A stretch of DNA of 64,000 nucleotides from Anaerolineae bacterium (GCA_019637555.1 JAHBVK010000003.1:62001-126000), one strand, 5' to 3'; positions 1 to 9,261 are shown, numbered from the stretch's first letter. Numbers and translations are program-made. Notes: generated by a model not told the origin, from the letters alone.

Positions 1-206
1 TCGCCACCTTGATCGTTTGCGTGAGCGCCGTCAATGTAGTCGTCAGGTTCATTTTGGATTTCTCGGAGTCCTCTACTCATTCAGAGTTTCTTGATTACGT
101 CCCCGTCGTTTTCGCTGCGGTTGGTAGTTATTGGGTGATTCAGCGCATGATCAAGTGGTATGCTGCGTATCATGCGACGGTAGGTGATCCGACTCCGCAG
201 GCGTGA
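1..206 (+). CDS. Partial hypothetical membrane protein (C-terminal end)
   Basis: The reading frame is open from the left edge of the window and stops at 204-206, so only the last 67 or so residues are present. The visible part has a hydrophobic stretch (about VPVVFAAVGSYW) followed by a basic IQRMIKWY segment and the C-terminus DPTPQA. These features are nearly identical to the end of the next gene, which makes the two tandem paralogues. The stop codon overlaps the GTG start of the next gene by four bases (GTGA), suggesting translational coupling. I do not recognise the family. The N-terminus lies outside the window. Confidence 0.6.
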   Translation, partial: ATLIVCVSAVNVVVRFILDFSESSTHSEFLDYVPVVFAAVGSYWVIQRMIKWYAAYHATVGDPTPQA

Positions 207-715
207 CGGTGCTGATGAAAAGACGGTTAAATCTGCTCATTCAGGTCTGGTTCTGGATATACATCAATATGATGATCGCTGGTTTAGCGCTGGTCATCAC
301 GTTTATGACGCTGATAATGTGCTGCGTACTTGCCAACAATACTACAAATAGCCTTGCAATCATCGACTTGCTCTTGTTCGTTGGTAGTAGCATCGTATTT
401 TCCGCCTTCGCCGCTGGTGGAGTGACAGGGTTAATTGTGACGCTCTTTTTCCCGTCACCGCGCAATTGGTTGATCTTCTGGCTGGTGGCGCAAGTGAGCA
501 ATCTCGTGGCTACTGTCGTGGTCGTCTCCAGCATTCATCGCTCACTGTTTTACTTTTACTATGGGGGGTGGATAGGCATGGACTCGCTTCGCTTTTTATT
601 CGATGTTGCTCCTGTAGTTCTCGCTTCGCTCGGTAGTTATTGGGCGATTCAGCGCATGATCAAGTGGTATGCTGAGTATCATACAGCGGCTGTTGATCCG
701 ACTCCGCAGGCGTGA
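203..715 (+). CDS. Hypothetical four-TM membrane protein, tandem paralogue of the preceding gene
   Basis: 170 residues from a GTG start overlapping the previous stop (an in-frame ATG at 215 is an alternative). Hydrophobic segments lie at about residues 10-40, 50-80, 85-110 and 130-150. The end of the chain repeats the previous gene: GSYWAIQRMIKWY and DPTPQA. The DNA around the two stops is also the same (CCGACTCCGCAGGCGTGACG at 189-208 and again at 699-718), which fits a recent tandem duplication. No catalytic motif and no recognised family. A small membrane-embedded accessory protein is all that can be said. Confidence 0.6.
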   Translation: MTVLMKRRLNLLIQVWFWIYINMMIAGLALVITFMTLIMCCVLANNTTNSLAIIDLLLFVGSSIVFSAFAAGGVTGLIVTLFFPSPRNWLIFWLVAQVSNLVATVVVVSSIHRSLFYFYYGGWIGMDSLRFLFDVAPVVLASLGSYWAIQRMIKWYAEYHTAAVDPTPQA

Positions 716-779
716 CGGTGCTGTTCCGCTGGTACGAAGCTCAGTTCAAACTCAAGCCAGCGCAAGCGACTACTCCCCT

Positions 780-801
780 ACTCCTATCTTCACAGGAGTA
801 G
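780..801. terminator. Small hairpin upstream of the ABC exporter
   Basis: TACTCCT and AGGAGTA form a 7-bp stem with an 8-base loop between the membrane-protein pair and the ABC exporter. There is no clear T-run, so termination is uncertain. It could equally be a leader hairpin. Confidence 0.25.
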
Positions 802-874
802 CGAGTGCTGCTACAATCCATGATCCATCAATCAATTCGTTTTTTGCCTCACTTTATTATTCGGGGAATTGCAC

Positions 875-2677
875 ATGACCACCATCCCCGCCAACGCTGC
901 TGACCAAGCAGAAGAACCGCGCGCCGATTTCCACTGGTTGTGGCGGTTTATTGATATGCAGCGTCGTGCCGTGATTCTTAGTCTTGGTTTCGGCATGGTT
1001 GCCGGAATCACTGCGGCTATTTCGTCCTACTACGTCGGCGTGATCGTAGATCACGTCAATGCGGGCGTTGTGCTAGGGCAAATCCTGCGCGATGCTGCTC
1101 TCCTCGTCGGGCTGACTATTGTCTCCGTCGCCGCCTTCTTCGGTCAGCGTTATTACAGCGGTGAAGTCGCCTACAACGTCAACCGCGATGTCCGCGCTAC
1201 CATGTTCGACAACATGCTGACGCTGGATCAGGGTTTCTATCAACGTTACCCCACTGGCGATCTGATCTCGCGGATGAACAGCGACACCGAAATGATCTGG
1301 CGCTTGCTGGCGATCACCTTCACGCGCATCGGCAGCGCCACCTTCACGCTGCTGACTGCCTTTGTGCTGCTCGGTACGATCAATTTGCCGCTGACTTTAG
1401 CGGTGTTCACGGTGCTGACCATCTCCACCGCGATCCAACTGCGCGTCGGACGCAAGATCGCGCTGATGTCAGAGAAGGTACAGGATCAAATGGGCGTGCT
1501 CTCCGCGCAAGTGCAGGACGCCACCAGCGGCATCCAGACGATCAAGACCTTCGGGCGCGAAGATGGCGTAGCCGAGGCATATCGCAAAGCGAACCATGAG
1601 TACCGTAAGCGCTGGATTTTCTTCAAGCGGCGCAATGAGCCAGTCGGTATGCTGCCCAACACCATTGCGGATTCGACAGCAGCGATTGTGGTTATGTTCG
1701 GCGGCATTCTGGCGCTGAATCGGCAGTTGACGCCGGGTAACTTCGTTCAGTTCCTCGTCTTTCTGGCATCAATCAGCACGGTGCTGCTGCAAATCGGCAC
1801 GATCTATCAGCGTTACCAGCAGACCAAAGGGGCGCTCACCCGCCTGACCCCGATCCTGCAACACGCGCAGATCGCGGATCGTCCTGCCGCCAAGCCACAC
1901 TCACAATCGCGCGGTGAGATCACCTTCGAGAATGTGGGCGTGCAAATCGGTGATAAGTGGCTGCTGCGGCACATCAATCTGCGGATTCCGGCGGGCAGTG
2001 TCTTCGCTATCGTCGGTCCTACTGGAGCAGGCAAAACGCTGTTGATCAGTTTGCTGGCACGGGTGCTCGATCCGACGGAAGGGCGGGTGCTGATCGATGG
2101 CATCGACATCCGCGATATGAAGCTGGAAGATTTGCGCCGCGCCATCGCCTACGTGCCGCAATCGACCTTTCTGTTCAGCCAGCCGCTGCACCTCAATGTA
2201 AGAATGGGCAAGTCGGAGATCAGCGACGAGGATTTGCAGCGGGCGATCCATATCTCGCGCGTCAGCAACGATTTACCGCAGCTACCGCTGGGACTGGAAA
2301 CACTGGTCGGTGAGCGCGGCGTGATGCTCTCCGGCGGACAGAAGCAGCGCGTAGCGATTGCCCGCGCGGTGGTGCGCGATCCAGCGATCCTTGTGTTGGA
2401 TGATGCGCTGTCTAGCGTGGATACGCAGACCGCCGCCGACATCCTCGGTGATTTGCGGCAAGTCTTGAAAACGCGCACTAGCATCATCATCGCGCATCGC
2501 ATCGCTACGGTGAAGGACGCCGATCAGATCATCGTGATCGAGAACGGTGAGATCAGCGCCTTCGGCACGCACGGCGAACTGATGACGCGCGAAGGCTTTT
2601 ACGCCAAGATGGTGGAACGTGAGCTGCAGGAAGAAGCGGACATTGATTCCGGCTTCACGGCGGACGCAGCGGATTAG
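875..2677 (+). CDS. ABC exporter half-transporter (fused TMD-NBD, degenerate-type NBD)
   Basis: About 600 residues, the normal size for a type I (B-family) ABC exporter half-molecule. ATG at 875 is preferred over the in-frame TTG two codons upstream. The N-terminal half has six predicted TM helices (about residues 30-310). The NBD shows Walker A GPTGAGKT (about 381), signature LSGGQKQ (about 485), Walker B LVLDDALS (about 508) and a switch His (IIIAHRI). The residue after the Walker B Asp is Asp instead of the catalytic Glu, as in the non-hydrolysing subunit of heterodimeric exporters such as BmrC/YheI types. No partner half-transporter is adjacent in the window; the next gene is unrelated. 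Probable drug or lipid exporter; substrate unknown. Confidence 0.9.
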   Translation: MTTIPANAADQAEEPRADFHWLWRFIDMQRRAVILSLGFGMVAGITAAISSYYVGVIVDHVNAGVVLGQILRDAALLVGLTIVSVAAFFGQRYYSGEVAYNVNRDVRATMFDNMLTLDQGFYQRYPTGDLISRMNSDTEMIWRLLAITFTRIGSATFTLLTAFVLLGTINLPLTLAVFTVLTISTAIQLRVGRKIALMSEKVQDQMGVLSAQVQDATSGIQTIKTFGREDGVAEAYRKANHEYRKRWIFFKRRNEPVGMLPNTIADSTAAIVVMFGGILALNRQLTPGNFVQFLVFLASISTVLLQIGTIYQRYQQTKGALTRLTPILQHAQIADRPAAKPHSQSRGEITFENVGVQIGDKWLLRHINLRIPAGSVFAIVGPTGAGKTLLISLLARVLDPTEGRVLIDGIDIRDMKLEDLRRAIAYVPQSTFLFSQPLHLNVRMGKSEISDEDLQRAIHISRVSNDLPQLPLGLETLVGERGVMLSGGQKQRVAIARAVVRDPAILVLDDALSSVDTQTAADILGDLRQVLKTRTSIIIAHRIATVKDADQIIVIENGEISAFGTHGELMTREGFYAKMVERELQEEADIDSGFTADAAD

Positions 2678-2744
2678 CCTCACCCCCTGACCCTCTCTCC
2701 AATCCGAGTACAGATTAGGAGAGGGGGAACCAAGAGGCGAAGTG
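2674..2744 (+). repeat. Dispersed ~70-bp hairpin-containing repeat, copy 1
   Basis: This stretch, running from the TAG stop of the ABC gene into the spacer, recurs almost unchanged at 63575-63642. Both start TTAGCCTCACCCCCTG, contain CCTCTCCAATC...GATTAGGAGAGG (a hairpin of CCTCTCC/GGAGAGG) and end in AGAGGCGAAGT. The stop codon of the exporter falls in the first bases of the repeat. Confidence 0.85.
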
Positions 2745-2806
2745 AGTCATACTTCAGCCTCTAAATTTCCTTTTTTCCGCGAATAATGCTACGGAGATTA
2801 ATCATC

Positions 2807-3766
2807 TTGAAATTTGGTACATTCGCGCCACAAGGTTGGCGCATGGATCTCGTTGAGATCGAGGATCCAGTTGAGAAATACGAGGCGATGACCCGCGTGG
2901 CGCTGGCGGCGGAGAGCGCCGGATTCGATTCCGTGTGGGTATACGATCACTTCCACACGGTGCCAAATCCAGAGATTGAAGCGGTCTTTGAGGCGTGGAC
3001 GGCAATGGCGGGACTGGCACGCGATACCAACCGCATCCGGCTCGGTCAGATGGTCACCTGCAACGGCTATCGCAACCCGGCGCTGCTGGCGAAGATCGCC
3101 TCGAATGTCGATGTGATGAGTCGCGGGCGCCTGATCTGCGGCTTAGGCGCTGGCTGGTACGAGCATGAATGGCGCGCCTATGGCTACGGCTTCCCCGAAA
3201 CGGGGGATCGCATGGGTGCGTTCAAAGAGGCGGTGGAAATCGTCACGCGCATGTTGACGGAAGATTACGCCACGTATCACGGCAAGTATCACACGGTTGA
3301 TGGCGCGATCAACGAACCGAAGGGTGTGCAGCAGCCTCATCTACCCCTGTGGCTCGGTGGCGGGGGCGAGAAAGTTACTCTGAAGCTGGTGGCGAAGTGG
3401 GCGGATGGCTGCAATCTTGGCGATGGAAATCTTGAGGTGATACGTCACAAGTTGGGCGTGCTGCGCGATCATTGCAACGCCGTCGGACGCGATTACAACA
3501 CGATCACGCACAGCACCAGCCTGAACATCTTTCTGCTGGAAGACGGGGACGATCCCGAAACGGCGACGGCACAGGCACGCGGTCAGCGCAGCTACGAGGA
3601 CTATGCACGCGGAATCTTCGTCGGTACGAAGGCGCAGGTGATCGAACAGATTAACCAGCTTGCCGAGGCTGGCATCGACTACCTGATCACCTATTTCCCG
3701 CGCGTCGCTTACGATCACGTTATGCTTAACCGTTTCGCGCAAGAAGTGATCCCGCAGTTTAGTTGA
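2807..3766 (+). CDS. LLM-class F420-dependent oxidoreductase
   Basis: About 320 residues in the luciferase-like monooxygenase fold. A TTG at 2807 with a GGAG ten bases upstream gives the family-typical start MKFGTFAPQGWRMDL; an ATG at 2786 in frame adds seven atypical residues. Typical LLM features are visible: FDSVWVYDHF (about 45), IRLGQMVTC, NPALLAKIASNVDVMSRGR and GLGAGWYEHEW (about 115-125), and LPLWLGGGGEKV in the second half. Members bind F420 (some FMN) and reduce or oxidise small organic substrates, here unknown. A second F420-family protein (PPOX class) lies at 35.5 kb, supporting F420 use in this organism. The gene appears monocistronic and ends at a strong terminator. Confidence 0.88.
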   Translation: MKFGTFAPQGWRMDLVEIEDPVEKYEAMTRVALAAESAGFDSVWVYDHFHTVPNPEIEAVFEAWTAMAGLARDTNRIRLGQMVTCNGYRNPALLAKIASNVDVMSRGRLICGLGAGWYEHEWRAYGYGFPETGDRMGAFKEAVEIVTRMLTEDYATYHGKYHTVDGAINEPKGVQQPHLPLWLGGGGEKVTLKLVAKWADGCNLGDGNLEVIRHKLGVLRDHCNAVGRDYNTITHSTSLNIFLLEDGDDPETATAQARGQRSYEDYARGIFVGTKAQVIEQINQLAEAGIDYLITYFPRVAYDHVMLNRFAQEVIPQFS

Positions 3767-3769
3767 ATG

Positions 3770-3806
3770 AATAAGGTGGGCTTACATGCCCACCTTATTT
3801 TTTTCT
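3770..3806 (+). terminator. Rho-independent terminator after the LLM oxidoreductase
   Basis: AATAAGGTGGGC and GCCCACCTTATT form a perfect 12-bp stem with a short loop (TTACAT), followed directly by a T-rich tract on the plus strand. The A-rich left arm could also support termination of minus-strand transcripts. Confidence 0.9.
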
Positions 3807-3955
3807 TATCGGTCAGAAAGCTCAAACTGAGCTTCAAACCTGCGGGACTAAATTTCCAACACCGGACAAACCAAAAACCCAGCGCTGCCCTGAAATCACC
3901 CTGCGTCCGAGCGTAGTCATAGGGCGAGCTGATCGGCGCGCTGGTTGGGCGGAAT

Positions 3956-4639
3956 CTAACGAACTCTGACCGCGAACAAAGTGCCATCGCCCACACCGAT
4001 GATCGACGCCTCGAAGTGATGCCCTTTCGCCAGTTCCTGCTGCAAGGCGCTCATCCCATGATCATCCGCGGATTCCGGCGTGGCGATGCGTCCGCCAGCG
4101 AAGGCGTTGTGTACCACCAACACGCCATTCAAGCGCAGATGGTTATCCTCGTTGATCCAGCGCAAGTACGTCGGGTAGGTCGCCCGATCCGCGTCGATGA
4201 AGATCAGGTCAAACGGCGCTTCGCTCTCCACCTTCTTCAGCGAGTCTAGCGCCGCCCCTTCGATCAAGGTGATCTTGCTGCTGACTCCGGCTTTCTCGAA
4301 ACTAGCGCGGGCAACTGCCGCGTGCTTACTCGACTTCTCCAGCGTGATCAGCTTGCCATCCGCTGGCAGCGCCCGCGCGATCCAGGTGCCACTGTAGCCT
4401 GCTAAGGTACCAATCTCTAGCACTTTGCGTGCACCAATCGCCTTGATCAGGATTTGCAGTGTCCGCGCTTCATCGGGACGCAGGCTGATCTTCGGCATGT
4501 CGTTGCGATCCGCTTCCGCCTGAATCCACTGTAAGGCTTCATCTTCGCGGGCGAAAGTGTCGATCACATATTGGTCGTACTCGTTGAGATCGCGCAGCGG
4601 ACTCGGTCTGCGTGCTTGGTCAGTCACGATCTGCCTCAT
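3956..4639 (-). CDS. Class I SAM-dependent O-methyltransferase (CCoAOMT type)
   Basis: 227 residues, normal for bacterial members of methyltransferase family 3. Visible motifs: LRPDEARTLQILIKAIGA ahead of the SAM-binding motif I VLEIGTLAGYSGTW (about residues 73-86), acidic motif II LITLEKS, and the metal-site-type motif DLIFIDADRATYPTYLRW (about 144-161), then NGVLVVHNAFAGGRI where many relatives have DN. These enzymes methylate catechol-like or other small hydroxylated substrates with Mg2+. It lies between a convergent LLM oxidoreductase gene and the cyd block, with no clear shared pathway. The start is ATG at 4639. Confidence 0.9.
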   Translation of the reverse strand: MRQIVTDQARRPSPLRDLNEYDQYVIDTFAREDEALQWIQAEADRNDMPKISLRPDEARTLQILIKAIGARKVLEIGTLAGYSGTWIARALPADGKLITLEKSSKHAAVARASFEKAGVSSKITLIEGAALDSLKKVESEAPFDLIFIDADRATYPTYLRWINEDNHLRLNGVLVVHNAFAGGRIATPESADDHGMSALQQELAKGHHFEASIIGVGDGTLFAVRVR

Positions 4640-4717
4640 TTCTATGAACTTAATAGTGGACGAAATGTCTTGAGTATAACCAGCCGTGCGCGGAAGTCAT
4701 CGGCTACCAAGCATCTC

Positions 4718-6403
4718 TTAACCTTCCGTTCGCTTCAATGTCACCACGCGATCTAGCAGCGGCAGCAGCGCCGGGTTGTGCGTCAGCAGCAGCAGCGTGC
4801 GTCCGCTGGCGGCATTCAGCACCGCGTCGATTACTTCACGCTCGGTTTTAGCGTCCAGATGCGCGGTTGCTTCATCGAGGATCAGAACTGGCGCGTCGCG
4901 CAGCAGCACGCGGGCGAGGGCAAGACGTTGACGTTCGCCACCACTGAGCAGCAGCCCGTTCTCGCCCGTCATCGTCTCGTAACCAGCAGGCAGTGTCTTA
5001 ACAAAGGAATCTATCCGGGCGGCACGGGCAGCAGCCTCTACAGCGGCATCATCGGCATCAGGGCGAGCGATGCGAATATTCTCGCGGATGGTGGTGTTGA
5101 ACAGGTGCGTTTGCTGCGTCATCACGCTGAACAGGCGGCGCAAGTCTTCCTGCGGCAGGTCGCGCACCTCGATCCCGCCGACGCGCAGACTGCCCGATCC
5201 GACCTCCCAGAAGCGCAGCAGCAAGTTGATCAACGTAGATTTGCCCGCGCCACTTTCACCGACAATGGCGACGTGCTCGCCGTAAGCGATTTGTAAATCG
5301 AAATCGCGCAGCACGGGCGGCTGATCCGGTGCGTAGCTGAAGGTGACCTGCTGCCACGTTAGATGGAGATGGCGCGGTGCACTCGCGGGCGTCGCCGGAT
5401 CACTGACGGCTGGTTGTGTATCCATCAGCTCGAACAGGTGCTGCGCCGATTCCAGCGAACTCCCCCACGCCGCCGCTGCCTGTCCCAGCGGTTGGATGGC
5501 TTCGTAGGCGGCAAGTGTTGCCAAGCCTAACGTTGCCAGATAGATGCCCTCCACGCGAGGGATCGCCAGTGCCAGCACCGCTAGCATCGCGCCAGCAGGC
5601 AGCAGGATCAACAACGCGGATTGCAGGGCATCCAAACGGGCGAAGCGGCGCTCCTGTACGGCGACCTCCGCCGCCTGAGCCTCCAGCAGTGCCAACTGTC
5701 GATCCGCCGCGCCATAAGCTACTAGATCGGGCAAGCCTTGCAGCGTATCGACCAGCGCCGCGTTCAGTGCGCCCCGCCCGCGCACCAGTGTCTGCCCTGT
5801 CGCCTGACCGAGCCAGCGGCTCAAGGCGATAACCAGCGCAGCGGACGCGGCAAACCAGATCACTGCCAGCAGCGCCACCGTGCCGTTGAAGGCAGCCAGC
5901 AGTACGGTCAGCATTGCCCCCGTGAGCAGCGCTACCAGTGATGGTGCGACGGCACGTAAATAGACGTGCTGTAGGGCTTCCACATCAGCAACTACGCGCT
6001 CCAGCAAATCGCCAGTACGGAAATCCGATAAACGCGCCGGCGCCAGCGGCTCGATAGCGCGATAGACGTGCACGCGAATATCCGCCAGCAGCCTGAAGGT
6101 GGTATCGTGCGAGACGAGACGTTCCAGATAGCGCATCACCCCGCGCATAATCCCGAACAGCCGCACACCGACAATGGAGACTCCGAGATCAGCGATGGAT
6201 GGTTGCAAGCCCGCTTTGGAGATCATCCACGCGGAGGTCGCCAGTAAAGCGATGCTGCTGCCGATGGTTAGCACGCCGAGCAGCACCGACACCGCGATCC
6301 CGCGCCAGTAGGGCAGCAGCCAACGCAGCAGTCGCCGTGTGGCAACAGTGGAAGCGGACGCACCTGATCGCGGCGGTTGAGCACCAGTCTGGCTAGTCAC
6401 CAA
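4718..6403 (-). CDS. cydC: CydC, ABC exporter subunit for cytochrome bd assembly
   Basis: 561 residues with six N-terminal TM helices and a C-terminal NBD: Walker A GESGAGKST (about 382), signature LLSGGERQR, Walker B VLILDEATAHLD with the catalytic Glu, and the switch His in LLLTHN. With CydD it forms the heterodimeric CydDC transporter, which is linked to export of glutathione/cysteine and haem-dependent assembly of cytochrome bd and c-type cytochromes. The start (TTG 6403 or GTG 6400) overlaps the cydD stop by about 10 bases, so translation is probably coupled. The whole cluster is ordered cydA-cydB-cydD-cydC on the minus strand. Confidence 0.9.
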   Translation of the reverse strand: MVTSQTGAQPPRSGASASTVATRRLLRWLLPYWRGIAVSVLLGVLTIGSSIALLATSAWMISKAGLQPSIADLGVSIVGVRLFGIMRGVMRYLERLVSHDTTFRLLADIRVHVYRAIEPLAPARLSDFRTGDLLERVVADVEALQHVYLRAVAPSLVALLTGAMLTVLLAAFNGTVALLAVIWFAASAALVIALSRWLGQATGQTLVRGRGALNAALVDTLQGLPDLVAYGAADRQLALLEAQAAEVAVQERRFARLDALQSALLILLPAGAMLAVLALAIPRVEGIYLATLGLATLAAYEAIQPLGQAAAAWGSSLESAQHLFELMDTQPAVSDPATPASAPRHLHLTWQQVTFSYAPDQPPVLRDFDLQIAYGEHVAIVGESGAGKSTLINLLLRFWEVGSGSLRVGGIEVRDLPQEDLRRLFSVMTQQTHLFNTTIRENIRIARPDADDAAVEAAARAARIDSFVKTLPAGYETMTGENGLLLSGGERQRLALARVLLRDAPVLILDEATAHLDAKTEREVIDAVLNAASGRTLLLLTHNPALLPLLDRVVTLKRTEG

Positions 6404-8126
6404 GCACCTCGTTGGCGCTGACCAGTGCGTGATAGCGACCCCGCCGCGCCATTAATTCCTCATGTCTGCCTTGCTCGACCACACGCCCTTGCTCGACCAC
6501 CACGATGCGATCCAATTCGCGGATCGTCCGCAACCGATGGGCGATCACGATGGCACTGCGATCTTTCAGCAGACGCAGCAGCGCCCGATTCAGGCTAGCT
6601 TCGGTCTCCACATCCAGAAAAGAGGAAATCTCGTCCAGCAGCAAGATCGGCGCATCTTTGAGGAAAGCGCGGGCTATCGCCAGCCGCTGCGCCTGCCCAC
6701 CGCTGAGACTGGCACCGCGCTCCCCGATGATCGTGTCGTAGCCGCGCGGCAATCGGCTGATGAAGTCGTGCGCTTCCGCCTGCCGTGCCGCCGCGATCAC
6801 CTCCTCGCGCGCTGTCGTCTCCCGCCCCAAGCAGATGTTCGCGGCTACCGTGCTGTTGAACAGATAAGGCTGCTGCGGCACCCACGCGATCTGCGTCCGC
6901 CATTGATCCGCATCCAACTGGCGCAGATCGACGCCTTCGACGGTAATGCCCCCGGAGTCCGGCGCGATGAACTTGAGCAACAGTGAGGCAATGGTACTTT
7001 TACCGCCGCCGCTACTGCCCACCAGCGCGATCCGTTCGCCTTGCCCTAAACTGAACGACACGCCCTGCAATGCCGTGCGTTCGGCGCCGCTGTCAGTGGT
7101 ATAGGCGAAACGCACGTCCTCGAAGCGAATAGTCAGGCGTTCGGGCAGCGCCGCTTGTGGCTGGTCTGTCGTGCCGGGGATTGCTGTATCGAGAATTTCA
7201 TACAAGCGGGCGGCAGCGGCACGCGCTTCAGTACCTGTGTGAAAGCGTGCGCCCAACGTTCGCAGCGGCTGATAGAATTCCGGCGCGATCACCAGCAGGA
7301 ACAATGCCGCCTCAAAGCTGATCCCGCCGTTCAATAAACGCAAGCCGATCTCGACAGCGACGATTGCCACGCTCAGTGTTGCCAGCAGTTCCAGCGCTAG
7401 CGCCGATAAGAATGCAACCCGCAGCACTGCTAACGTCGCCGTGCGGAACTCGCCGCTGATGTGGGCGATGGTTTTGATCTGATACTGGCTGCGGTTGAAC
7501 AGTTTGAGTGTGGTCAATCCCTGCATCACGTCTAGAAAATGGGCGCTGAGCAAGCCGAGGCTGGCAAACTGCTGGCGAGAGAGTGCGCCCGCTGCCTTGC
7601 CGATCAGCACCATAAACAGCGGGATCAGCGGTGCTGTTATCAGCAGAACGGCGAAAGTCAGCGCATCCAACGGCAGCACCACGACCAGGATCGACAGTGG
7701 CAGCAGCAGCGCGGTAACCAGTGCGGGCAGATAGTCGCGGAAGTAAGGATCGAGGATGTCGATGCCTTTGCCCACCGCCGTCACCAGTTCGCCCGTGCGC
7801 TGTCCCTGTACGTAGGTGGGTCCCAGCTTGCCGAGGTGCACGATCAGACGCTGGCGCAAGTTCAGCCGGATCGTGATCGAGAGATCGGCGGCGGTGGTCT
7901 GAGCGGTCCACGTGAACAGTGCCCGCCCCAGCGCACAGACAGCAGCCAACAGCAGCCAGCCACTCACCGACGCCAGATCAGCGCCGCCCAGAAAGACATT
8001 AGCGATCACGCGACTAAAACAGAACGCCTGCCCGATCAAGGAGATGCCAGCGATCACCTGCCAGCCAATGCTGAAGGCAAAGTCGCGCCGTTGTTTGCCC
8101 GCTTCGACAAGTAACTGTTTATCCAT
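6393..8126 (-). CDS. cydD: CydD, ABC exporter subunit for cytochrome bd assembly
   Basis: About 577 residues from ATG at 8126 (MDKQLLVEAGKQ). Longer in-frame starts upstream would translate an intergenic hairpin and look spurious. TM domain about residues 10-320; NBD with Walker A GSSGGGKST (about 370), signature LSGGQAQR, Walker B ILLLDEISSFLD and switch His VIAHRL. It is paired with CydC, which overlaps its 3' end. No strong Shine-Dalgarno is visible before the chosen ATG, so translation may depend on coupling or on the unusual leader hairpin. Confidence 0.9.
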   Translation of the reverse strand: MDKQLLVEAGKQRRDFAFSIGWQVIAGISLIGQAFCFSRVIANVFLGGADLASVSGWLLLAAVCALGRALFTWTAQTTAADLSITIRLNLRQRLIVHLGKLGPTYVQGQRTGELVTAVGKGIDILDPYFRDYLPALVTALLLPLSILVVVLPLDALTFAVLLITAPLIPLFMVLIGKAAGALSRQQFASLGLLSAHFLDVMQGLTTLKLFNRSQYQIKTIAHISGEFRTATLAVLRVAFLSALALELLATLSVAIVAVEIGLRLLNGGISFEAALFLLVIAPEFYQPLRTLGARFHTGTEARAAAARLYEILDTAIPGTTDQPQAALPERLTIRFEDVRFAYTTDSGAERTALQGVSFSLGQGERIALVGSSGGGKSTIASLLLKFIAPDSGGITVEGVDLRQLDADQWRTQIAWVPQQPYLFNSTVAANICLGRETTAREEVIAAARQAEAHDFISRLPRGYDTIIGERGASLSGGQAQRLAIARAFLKDAPILLLDEISSFLDVETEASLNRALLRLLKDRSAIVIAHRLRTIRELDRIVVVEQGRVVEQGRHEELMARRGRYHALVSANEVLGD

Positions 8127-8156
8127 CAGCCGTTGAAGGGTGAGACGTGAATAATA

Positions 8157-8187
8157 CAGGGAGCGACAGTAACTCTGTCGCTCCCTG
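8157..8187. promoter_or_regulatory. Perfect 13-bp hairpin between cydB and cydD
   Basis: CAGGGAGCGACAG and CTGTCGCTCCCTG pair perfectly around a 5-base loop (TAACT) in the 90-base gap between cydB and cydD. On the transcribed strand it is followed by TATTATT, not a solid U-run. It is most likely an mRNA-processing or stabilising hairpin or a partial terminator that sets the cydAB:cydDC ratio. Confidence 0.6.
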
Positions 8188-8216
8188 ACCAACAAGACGA
8201 AGGAGATCGAACGCCA

Positions 8217-9239
8217 TCAATACTCAAGATGTGCTTGCGTAGTCAGACGTTTGCGGAAGACATGATACGTCCATGCCTGATAGAGCAGCACCACGGGAAC
8301 CAGTGTCAGCGCGATCACGGTCATCACGCCGAGTGTGTATTGACTGGACGAGGCATTGTAGATCGTCAAATCGAAGTTTGCACCCAGCGTAGAGGGCATG
8401 ACGCGCGGGAACAACGTCCAGAACACCAGCATCACCGTACCGACCAGCGTCACCGCTGTGCCAATGAAGGCGCGTCCATAGCGCTGGCTGAAGATCATCG
8501 CGCCGGTGAACAGCAGTCCTGCTACCGCCGCCAGCAAACCGAGCACGGTCAGCACGTTGAGGCGGTTAAACATGTCGGTTTGAGCGGCACTGAAGGCGAC
8601 AAACGCCAGCGCGATCACTGTGACGGGCAGCCACAACAGCCGGGAGTAGCGCTGCACACGCTGGCGTACTTCGCCATCAGTCTTGAGTTCGAGGAACAAT
8701 CCGCCGTGAAGCGTGAACACAACCAGTGTCAGCACACCGCCGAGCAGCGCATAGGGATTAAGCAGATCGAAGAACGAACCGACGTAGTTCATTTTGCCAT
8801 CAATAGCTACACCGCGCAGGATGTTGGCAACGGCGACGCCCCACAACAACGCGGGAACCGCACTGCCGATGAAGATACCAGCATCCCACAGCGCCCGCCA
8901 GCGTGGATGATCGTCTTTGCTGCGGAACTCGAAGGCGACGCCACGAAAGATCAACGCCAGCAAGATCAGGAACAGTGCCAGATAGAAGCCACTGAACAGC
9001 GTGGCGTACCAGTTGGGGAACGCCGCGAACATGGCGCCACCAGCCGTCAGTAACCAGACCTCATTGCCATCCCAGAAGGGTCCAATCGCGTTGATGACCA
9101 TGCGGCGCTCAGCGTCGTTCTTGCCCACGAAGGGCAGCAGCACGCCTACGCCATAATCATAGCCTTCCAGCAGAAAGAAGCCCGTGAACAGTACCCAGAT
9201 CAAGACAAACCAGATGGTCTGCAAAGTTTGATAGTCCAT
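8217..9239 (-). CDS. cydB: Cytochrome bd ubiquinol oxidase subunit II
   Basis: 340 residues with about nine TM helices. The N-terminus is typical of CydB: an initial TM helix, then FFLLEGYDYGVGVLLPF, the hallmark of the subunit II family, followed by GPFWDGNEVWLLTAGGAMFAAFP. Subunit II forms the heterodimer with CydA in the membrane and carries no catalytic haem of its own in most members. It starts with ATG at 9239, 22 bases after cydA ends, in the cydABDC order. Confidence 0.95.
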   Translation of the reverse strand: MDYQTLQTIWFVLIWVLFTGFFLLEGYDYGVGVLLPFVGKNDAERRMVINAIGPFWDGNEVWLLTAGGAMFAAFPNWYATLFSGFYLALFLILLALIFRGVAFEFRSKDDHPRWRALWDAGIFIGSAVPALLWGVAVANILRGVAIDGKMNYVGSFFDLLNPYALLGGVLTLVVFTLHGGLFLELKTDGEVRQRVQRYSRLLWLPVTVIALAFVAFSAAQTDMFNRLNVLTVLGLLAAVAGLLFTGAMIFSQRYGRAFIGTAVTLVGTVMLVFWTLFPRVMPSTLGANFDLTIYNASSSQYTLGVMTVIALTLVPVVLLYQAWTYHVFRKRLTTQAHLEY

Positions 9240-9261
9240 ACTCGCTTACCTAGCCTCTCCT

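Noticed and set aside
669..878. 69-residue frame before the ABC exporter
   Set aside because: It overlaps the hypothetical membrane protein and spacer and ends inside the exporter start; no motif and no ribosome-binding site.
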